Source of the DNA: Rs1 sp038900335
Lineage (GTDB): Bacteria > Pseudomonadota > Gammaproteobacteria > Pseudomonadales > Balneatricaceae
Length of the DNA: 12,972 bases
Direction of reading: 5' to 3'
Assembly: GCA_038900335.1 (NCBI GenBank)
Contig: JBBMRB010000030.1
Coordinates: 1 to 12,972 of the forward strand
In this document: positions 7,926 through 12,972 of the stretch, in pieces
How positions within the stretch are numbered: position 1 is the first letter of the stretch
Layout: every line of letters starts with the position of its first letter
Notes under the pieces: generated by a model
What the model saw: the letters and a program-made list of their open reading frames with translations, nothing else
The model's database searches: none
What the model was told of the DNA's origin: nothing
Position numbers and translations under genes: made by a program

Positions 7926-7934
7926 TGCTATAAA
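7926..7934 (+). promoter_or_regulatory. Candidate extended -10 promoter for the small protein and kinase genes
   Basis: TGCTATAAA is an extended -10 (TG-N-TATAAA, five of six matches to TATAAT) placed 40 bases before the GTG at 7975. No recognisable -35 lies 17 bases upstream, which is tolerated for extended -10 promoters. It would give a leader of about 34 bases. It fits separate transcription from the symporter operon. Confidence 0.35.
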
Positions 7935-7974
7935 CCCACTGAACAGCTAAAACAATTTTTATAATGGTAATCCT

Positions 7975-8418
7975 GTGAACAAACATACTAAAGTAGCTAT
8001 TCTAATTGCACCTATTTTATTAATTTTAGGTTATGCAGCGACAGATATATATAGCGAGCACAAAGCAGCTGAAAAACGTATTTTTATCATGCAAGTAGAA
8101 GATCAGTCTTGTGATATTAAAGCAGATAAATGCGTACTTAAATCCGATGAATTCATGATCAGTGTTAACCATCAAAATGGTGAAACTATTATCAATTCAA
8201 CTTTCCCCCTAGATACTGCCACTTTATTTGTAGTACAAGATGGCAGCGAAGTCGCTATCGACTACCCTTTGGGCATGAATACTAGCCCGTACTACTGGCG
8301 TGCAAAAACAAATTTAGGTGAGCGACTAGCCAGCACTGGTGCATCGCAGAAACTACGTATTATTGCCAATATAAAAGGCGGTTCTTATATCAGTGAATTC
8401 ACCTCGACAACATTATAA
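7975..8418 (+). CDS. Small membrane-anchored extracytoplasmic protein, unknown function
   Basis: I do not recognise this 147-residue protein. Residues 1-6 are basic, 8-22 form one membrane segment (AILIAPILLILGYAA), and residues about 30-147 are hydrophilic and rich in predicted beta strands. The orientation is therefore probably a signal anchor with the domain in the periplasm. Two cysteines six residues apart (C46 and C53, SCDIKADKC) could form a disulfide or bind a metal. The FPLDTATLFVVQD and SPYYWRAKTNLG segments suggest an Ig-like or FixH-like sandwich, which is only an impression. It starts at GTG with a weak ribosome binding site; no in-frame ATG lies upstream. It ends 30 bases before the hybrid kinase on the same strand, so co-transcription is likely. 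A role as accessory or sensory partner of the kinase is inferred from that position alone. Confidence 0.75.
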   Translation: MNKHTKVAILIAPILLILGYAATDIYSEHKAAEKRIFIMQVEDQSCDIKADKCVLKSDEFMISVNHQNGETIINSTFPLDTATLFVVQDGSEVAIDYPLGMNTSPYYWRAKTNLGERLASTGASQKLRIIANIKGGSYISEFTSTTL

Positions 8419-8448
8419 TTAATTTTATATGCAGTGAGTTCCTAGCTT

Positions 8449-11400
8449 ATGTTTCAAAATTGGCAGTTAATTAGTTTAAGTCTCAGTTACATTTGCCTAT
8501 TATTTGCCATCGCTTTTTTTGGTGACAAATACCGTCATAAGATTCCCAGCCGAGGACAACCAATAATATACGCCCTAACGTTAGGCGTATATTGTACCTC
8601 TTGGAGTTTTTTAGGTACCACAGCGCAAGTAGCGACTAATATTTATTCGCATCTGCCGATTTTCCTCGGCCCTATTCTACTGTTTGTGTTTGCCTGGTCA
8701 TTTATTCAGCGCATTATTAAAACCAGCTTAAAGCTCAATGTCACCTCTATCGCTGATTTGCTGGCCGCACGTTATGGAAAATCGCAAAAACTTGCGGTTA
8801 TTGTCACGCTAGTCGCTGTTATTGGCACCATGCCTTATATTGCGCTGCAATTAAAAGCTATTGTCTACTCCTATCAACAACTGACCTTAGTGCCTGAATT
8901 AAACTCCTGGCAAACAGGTTTAGTAGTGACGGTTATTTTAGCGGCTTTTACGCTGTTTTTCGGTATTCGCGCTGTTGATGTGACCGAGCGGCATCCAGGG
9001 GTTATGCTCGCTATCGCTTTTGAATCACTATTAAAGTTAATCGCCTTTTTAATTCTAGGTATATTTGCAACTTACATTATTTACGACTCCCCTGATGATA
9101 TCTGGCAAAAAACCCAGGCGAGCGCCGCGTTTAACGACCAGTTAAAGCTGCCTAATGCAGCCACTACGCTATCATCTTTAGTGATTGTAATGGCTGCTTT
9201 TTTAACCCTACCAAGGCAATTTCAAGTAATGGTGGTGGAGCTGCGCAACACCAGTGATGCTAACTTGTCTCGTTACGTATTCCCTATTTACCTACTTATT
9301 TTTGCGCTGTTTGCCATACCATTGGGCCTAGCAGGGCAAATGCTGCTCGGCGATAGTGTTGGCGCTGACTCATACGTATTGTCACTGCCCGCGCTATACG
9401 GCCAAAACTGGCTGACAATTCTCGCCTTTATCGGCGCTATTTCTGCTGCCAGCTCAATGGTCATTATTGCCACTATTTCATTGAGCACTATGTTGAGTAA
9501 TGAAATATTTTTTCCCTTAGCCTTTAATCGCGACAAAGATAAAAAAGGCGATTTTAGTCGTTTTAAAACCAAACTACTCAATATCCGTAAAGTCTTGGCA
9601 TGTCTGGTTATCTTATTGGGATACAGTGTGTTTTTAACCGCGCCTCCCGATAAATTATCATCACTAGGTGAAATAGCCTTCGGAGCTATCGCCCAATTAG
9701 CACCCGCTTTAATTGCCGCCTTCTATTGGCGCTCTAGCAGTTTAACCGGTGTCATATGCGGTATCAGTGTCGGCTTCGTACTCTGGTTTTTTCTCAATTT
9801 GCTGCCACAATTTGGGCTCTATACCCAACCAGATGCCAATGGCTTTATACCGACGCATATGATGGTGTCAGTCATCAGCCTTGGCGCTAATGTACTAGTA
9901 ATGTGGTGGGTCTCACTCTTTAGTCGTCAAAGTGTACAAGAGCGTGTACAGGCATCACATTTTCTCGATTGGCAAGCCAGTGCCAATTTACAATTGCCGA
10001 TTAACAAGAATATAGATGCCAATGAGCTAAAATTATTAGCATCACGATTTGTTGGTGATCAAAAGGCGAAATTATCCTTTATTCAGTTCCACAACGACCA
10101 TGATTCTAAACATTTAGGCTCTCGATTATATAACCACAAACTGATTGAACACACTGAGCACTTACTGACTAGCGTCATGGGGTCATCCTCATCGCGCCTA
10201 GTAATATCCTCTGCGATTCAAGGCAAAGAAATCGCTTTAGATCAAATCGCCTTGCTAGTCGGTGATGTCTCTTCACAAAGCACCTTATTTAGCCATGCCT
10301 TATTACAAAGCGCTATTGAAAACAGCGCCGAGGGCATCTCTGTGATTAACAACCAACTAAATTTAGTGGCTTGGAATAAACGTTACGTTGAGCTTTTTGA
10401 TTACCCGGCAGATCTGGTCTATGTTGGTTGCCCTATTGAAACCTTGATTAGATTCAACGTAGAAAAAGGCCGATGTGGACCTGGTGATGCCGAGAAGCAA
10501 ATTAACAAACGTCTGTATCATTTACAGCAAGGCAATCCACATAACTCAGAGCGTACTTACGCTAAAGGTCAAGTCATCCGTATTCAAGGAAATCCGTTGC
10601 CCGATGGCGGCTTCGTGATGATTTTCTCTGATATCACTGCGTTTAGACAAGCTGAACAGGTGTTGCTTGATACCAACATGGATCTAGAAGCACGTGTTTA
10701 TGAGCGCACAGAAAGCTTAGAGCGATCAAACCAAGCATTGGAACTAGCCAAAGAAAAAGCGGTATTGGCACACAAGAAAAAAAGCCAATATCTCAACGCC
10801 TGTAGCCATGACCTTATGCAGCCTTTAGAAGCCGCCAGGTTATTCACCACTGCATTATCTTCGCAAAAGGGGTTAACCAAAGTTCACCATGACCATATCA
10901 GCCACATTGAAGGCTCATTAAAAGTGGTGAGTAATTTATTGAGCGAGCTGGGCGATCTTGCGAAAATAGAGAGCGGTAATATCAAAACTCGTAAAAAAGC
11001 ATTTTTAATTAATGAGCTGTTAACTAGCCTAGCCGATGAATTTAATGCCCATGAAGAAAAAATTGAAATACAATTTAGTGTCGTCCATAGCGCTGCTTGG
11101 GTTTACTCTGACCAAAACTTATTACGCCGAGTATTACACAACCTCATCGCCAACGCTTTTCGCTACGCAAGCCCTGGTAAAGTGTTATTAGGATGTCGTC
11201 GAAAACCTGGGGATCATGCCTCAAGTGAAGGTTATTTATCGATAGAGGTGATCGATAACGGCCCAGGTATCGCTTTAGATAAGCAACAGGCAGTGTTCGA
11301 GCAGTTTATCCAGTTAACGGACCAACACAAAAACACCAGCAAGGGCTTGGGCCTAGGTTTAAATATAGCCAAAAGCTTTGCCCAGTTATTAGAACACCCA

Positions 11401-11940
11401 CTAACGCTTAGATCACTACCTGATAAAGGCTGTAATTTTGCCGTGCAAGTACCGATGCACACTGAGCAAACAGCAATTATAGAGCAAGCAATAGATGACA
11501 GCATAAGCTTGCAAGGTGTGACCATTTTGTATGTCGAGAATGAGCCTAATTTACTATCTGGCATGACCGCATTACTCAACTCTTGGCAATGCCGGATTTT
11601 GGCCTGTGAAAACTCAGCGCAAGCGCTAAATTATGTTGAGCAGTATCAAGATGAAATCGATATTATGTTAATGGACTATCAACTGTCGGAGAAAATATCG
11701 GGCCTTGAATTGATGGTTGAGATCAATAACGACTCGGCCTACGGTATCCCAGGTATTTTAATCACCGCAGCCAACGAGCCTAATTTAGCAAATCAAGTAG
11801 AAGATGCAGGGTTTCATTTTATGAAGAAACCCATTCAACCACTATCACTTAGGCAATTAATCGCGACCACATTAATGCAAAAGATGCAGCAAGATTACTC
11901 ACTGCTAGATGAAAACGAAGAACTGCCAACCTCTAATTGA
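8449..11940 (+). CDS. crbS: Hybrid histidine kinase with SSS-transporter sensor domain, CrbS/MxtR type
   Basis: This 1163-residue inner-membrane sensor begins with an SSS-symporter-like region of about 13 helices (1-495). Next comes a probable STAC region (about 515-605; ELKLLASRFVGDQKAKLSF), a PAS domain (about 615-735) and a coiled-coil signalling helix (738-775). The DHp has phospho-acceptor H787 in ACSHDLMQPLEAARLFTTAL. The ATPase domain shows N898/N902 (NLIANAFRYA), DNGPG (936-940) and GLGLGLNIA (966-974). A C-terminal receiver has E1030/E1032, phospho-acceptor D1076, T1106 and K1127. Every catalytic residue needed for kinase activity is present. This layout defines the CrbS/MxtR group, which with CrbR/ErdR controls acetyl-CoA synthetase and the acetate switch in Vibrio and Pseudomonas. 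The stimulus is not settled in the family. Start ATG 8449 has a weak ribosome binding site. Its 3' end overlaps the convergent response regulator gene by 46 bases. Confidence 0.9.
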   Translation: MFQNWQLISLSLSYICLLFAIAFFGDKYRHKIPSRGQPIIYALTLGVYCTSWSFLGTTAQVATNIYSHLPIFLGPILLFVFAWSFIQRIIKTSLKLNVTSIADLLAARYGKSQKLAVIVTLVAVIGTMPYIALQLKAIVYSYQQLTLVPELNSWQTGLVVTVILAAFTLFFGIRAVDVTERHPGVMLAIAFESLLKLIAFLILGIFATYIIYDSPDDIWQKTQASAAFNDQLKLPNAATTLSSLVIVMAAFLTLPRQFQVMVVELRNTSDANLSRYVFPIYLLIFALFAIPLGLAGQMLLGDSVGADSYVLSLPALYGQNWLTILAFIGAISAASSMVIIATISLSTMLSNEIFFPLAFNRDKDKKGDFSRFKTKLLNIRKVLACLVILLGYSVFLTAPPDKLSSLGEIAFGAIAQLAPALIAAFYWRSSSLTGVICGISVGFVLWFFLNLLPQFGLYTQPDANGFIPTHMMVSVISLGANVLVMWWVSLFSRQSVQERVQASHFLDWQASANLQLPINKNIDANELKLLASRFVGDQKAKLSFIQFHNDHDSKHLGSRLYNHKLIEHTEHLLTSVMGSSSSRLVISSAIQGKEIALDQIALLVGDVSSQSTLFSHALLQSAIENSAEGISVINNQLNLVAWNKRYVELFDYPADLVYVGCPIETLIRFNVEKGRCGPGDAEKQINKRLYHLQQGNPHNSERTYAKGQVIRIQGNPLPDGGFVMIFSDITAFRQAEQVLLDTNMDLEARVYERTESLERSNQALELAKEKAVLAHKKKSQYLNACSHDLMQPLEAARLFTTALSSQKGLTKVHHDHISHIEGSLKVVSNLLSELGDLAKIESGNIKTRKKAFLINELLTSLADEFNAHEEKIEIQFSVVHSAAWVYSDQNLLRRVLHNLIANAFRYASPGKVLLGCRRKPGDHASSEGYLSIEVIDNGPGIALDKQQAVFEQFIQLTDQHKNTSKGLGLGLNIAKSFAQLLEHPLTLRSLPDKGCNFAVQVPMHTEQTAIIEQAIDDSISLQGVTILYVENEPNLLSGMTALLNSWQCRILACENSAQALNYVEQYQDEIDIMLMDYQLSEKISGLELMVEINNDSAYGIPGILITAANEPNLANQVEDAGFHFMKKPIQPLSLRQLIATTLMQKMQQDYSLLDENEELPTSN

Positions 11941-12557
11941 GAAATAGCAATCACTGCCTGTGTTCTATTGAGTACATTTAACTTACGAAAAATAGCTGTT
12001 GCATGGGCTTTGACAGTCGCCTCTGACAAACTAAGCTGATGTGCTATTTGTTTATTTAACAAACCATCGGCAAACATCAATAGTATTTTATGTTGTTGAG
12101 GCGTGAGTGAGTTGATACGCTCGCCGATATCCGATTTATCAGTAACCTTGAGCAAATTTATATGCTCAGGTATCCAAGTGCCACCATCTAGTACTTTACG
12201 AATTGCTGCAAAAATATTTTCGATCGGCGTAGATTTAGGTACAAAGCCTGATGCCCCAAACTCCATCGCCTTAATGACCGTATCATCATCCTCATGTGCA
12301 GATACCACCACAACAGGCAGATTAGGTAGTAAACCTCTAATTTTAATTAGCGTATTAAAGCCATGGGCACCGGGAATATTTAAATCCAACAATAGCAAAT
12401 CAGCATCGTTGTGCTCATCTAGGGTACTAGTTAATTGTTCTATTGTCTCAGCTTGTAGCCATTGTGCACTTGCCAGCTTAGTCTGCAATGTATGCAACAA
12501 GGCTTGGCGAAATAAAGGGTGATCATCAGCAATAATGATTTTACGCACAGTATTCAT
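11895..12557 (-). CDS. crbR: NarL/FixJ-family response regulator, CrbR/ErdR type
   Basis: The 220-residue cytoplasmic regulator has an N-terminal receiver (about 5-122) with acidic pocket D11/D12, phospho-acceptor D58 (LLLLDLNIPG), switch S86 and K108 (FVPKST). The C-terminal LuxR-type helix-turn-helix (about 148-206) contains LTPQQHKILLMFADGLLNKQIA and LSEATVKAHATAIFRKL. The tail is serine-rich (SSSFSSSSE). In Vibrio and Pseudomonas, CrbR/ErdR is the partner of CrbS/MxtR and activates acs. Pairing here is inferred from tail-to-tail adjacency to the kinase. AGGAG at 12562-12566 is four bases before the ATG. A 6-bp inverted repeat (CTCAAG 12570-12575, CTTGAG 12583-12588) lies just upstream, in the leader, and might be an autoregulatory site. 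The family call is firm; the specific CrbR name rests on context. Confidence 0.9.
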   Translation of the reverse strand: MNTVRKIIIADDHPLFRQALLHTLQTKLASAQWLQAETIEQLTSTLDEHNDADLLLLDLNIPGAHGFNTLIKIRGLLPNLPVVVVSAHEDDDTVIKAMEFGASGFVPKSTPIENIFAAIRKVLDGGTWIPEHINLLKVTDKSDIGERINSLTPQQHKILLMFADGLLNKQIAHQLSLSEATVKAHATAIFRKLNVLNRTQAVIAISQLEVGSSSFSSSSE

Positions 12558-12708
12558 GTCGCTCCTATTCTCAAGATAATCGCTTGAGTCAACATGCTTT
12601 AAAGTAGTACTAATTGATAAACCGTTACGCAGGCATCTACCACAGCTCTTAAAAGAAGATTTTTATATGATTAACTGCAAATAGTCTCTGTGTTTTCAGA
12701 GTATGGTT

Positions 12709-12748
12709 TTTATAGCATTGTCTTTATAGTACTGCCTTTATAGCATTT
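12709..12748. repeat. Three-copy tandem repeat with a 14-base period
   Basis: TTTATAGCATTG (12709), TTTATAGTACTG (12723) and TTTATAGCATTT (12737) start exactly 14 bases apart. The first seven bases, TTTATAG, are identical in all three. The copies lie about 150-190 bases upstream of the crbR start. They could be iterated binding sites or a short slippage product. Confidence 0.8.
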
Positions 12749-12792
12749 ATTATTATTGAGGGCTGATTGTACCGTAAACAGATTATATTGAT

Positions 12793-12811
12793 AGCGCTAA
12801 GAGCGCTTTTT
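12793..12811 (+). terminator. Orphan terminator-like hairpin on the plus strand
   Basis: AGCGCT (12793-12798) and AGCGCT (12802-12807) are self-complementary hexamers separated by AAG, followed by TTTT (12808-12811). This gives a GC-rich 6-bp stem with a tight loop and a short U-run. The nearest annotated plus-strand gene ends at 11940, so the hairpin has no obvious client. It may end antisense transcription or an unannotated small RNA. Confidence 0.4.
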
Positions 12812-12901
12812 AAAGCAACATAACACGCGATACAGATCAACCCTACTCATATCTAGCCTAAAAAACAGACGCTTATAAAGCACGATAGATTCGCTTTGAC
12901 G

Positions 12902-12972
12902 CTAACCTTCGTCATTAGCCCAATCTTCCGCCATGTGCTCATTCTTCCAATTTACATAGTTATTGGCGGTGT
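12902..12972 (-). CDS. Possible C-terminal end of an unidentified gene (cut by right edge)
   Basis: A minus-strand frame enters from the right edge and stops at TAG 12904-12902 after 22 complete visible codons. The visible sequence includes NYVNWKNEHMAEDWANDEG. It is hydrophilic, with two Trp and several acidic residues, and looks like natural protein. I do not recognise the family. It does not resemble the C-terminus of acetyl-CoA synthetase as I know it. A chance open frame of this length is possible, so the call is tentative. If real, the gene would lie upstream of crbR in the same direction with a gap of about 345 bases. Confidence 0.4.
   Translation of the reverse strand, partial: TANNYVNWKNEHMAEDWANDEG

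Larger units (their letters stand above)
12558..12901. other. Non-coding region upstream of crbR
   Basis: These 344 bases carry no recognisable gene. They include the crbR ribosome binding site (12562-12566), a 6-bp inverted repeat (12570-12588), a 5-bp inverted repeat CTCTG-tgtttt-CAGAG (12686-12701), a three-copy tandem repeat (12709-12748) and a terminator-like hairpin pointing right (12793-12811). The crbR promoter must lie here, facing left, but no single -35/-10 pair stands out in the AT-rich background. Confidence 0.6.

Noticed and set aside
7900..7926. Possible terminator before the 147-residue gene (GCAG repeats followed by a T-run)
   Set aside because: The possible stem is only four base pairs, and the adjacent bases better fit an extended -10 element.
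12103..12522. Plus-strand 139-codon frame over crbR
   Set aside because: It is a shadow of the well-supported response regulator gene, with no family features or ribosome binding site.
12860..12901. AAAGC/GCTTT inverted repeat as terminator of the right-edge gene
   Set aside because: The stem is about five base pairs and the T-run on the minus strand is some eleven bases away, so it is not a convincing terminator.

Overview
The window looks like chromosomal DNA of a marine gammaproteobacterium of the order Alteromonadales (Colwellia/Thalassotalea/Shewanella-like). The base composition is AT-rich, and two core neighbourhoods of that lineage sit next to each other: a divergent ftsY / M16-like / rsmD block, and the sodium:solute symporter plus two-component 'acetate switch' block. 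This placement rests on gene content and order, not on a database search.

Left part (1-2769). The left edge cuts a minus-strand gene, most likely ftsY (signal-recognition-particle receptor). Its acidic N-terminal region carries an unusual predicted membrane segment and an in-frame hexanucleotide repeat encoding Glu-Pro. Divergent from it, across a 345-base non-coding gap, is a probable two-gene unit: a membrane-anchored M16-peptidase-like protein that lacks the zinc motif, then rsmD (16S rRNA guanine-N2 methyltransferase).

Middle part (2790-7700). Convergent to rsmD are two minus-strand genes: a cNMP-like/CBS/DUF294 nucleotidyltransferase-like protein and, downstream of it, a DnaQ-type 3'-5' exonuclease. 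Divergent from them is a compact plus-strand pair: a DUF4212 small membrane subunit and a VC_2705-subfamily sodium:solute symporter. Two perfect inverted repeats follow the symporter gene.

Right part (7975-12557). A small membrane-anchored extracytoplasmic protein of unknown function precedes a 1163-residue hybrid histidine kinase. The kinase has an SSS-transporter-like sensor region, a probable STAC region, PAS, DHp, ATPase and receiver domains (CrbS/MxtR type). Tail to tail with it, overlapping by 46 bases, is a NarL/FixJ-type response regulator (CrbR/ErdR type). In relatives this pair controls acetyl-CoA synthetase and acetate uptake, so the whole 2790-12557 stretch reads as one small-carboxylate sensing and uptake locus. 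No acs gene lies inside the window.

The right edge (12558-12972) holds the crbR leader, a three-copy 14-base tandem repeat, an orphan terminator-like hairpin, and what may be the last 22 codons of an unidentified minus-strand gene. No CRISPR array, tRNA, rRNA or insertion sequence was seen.
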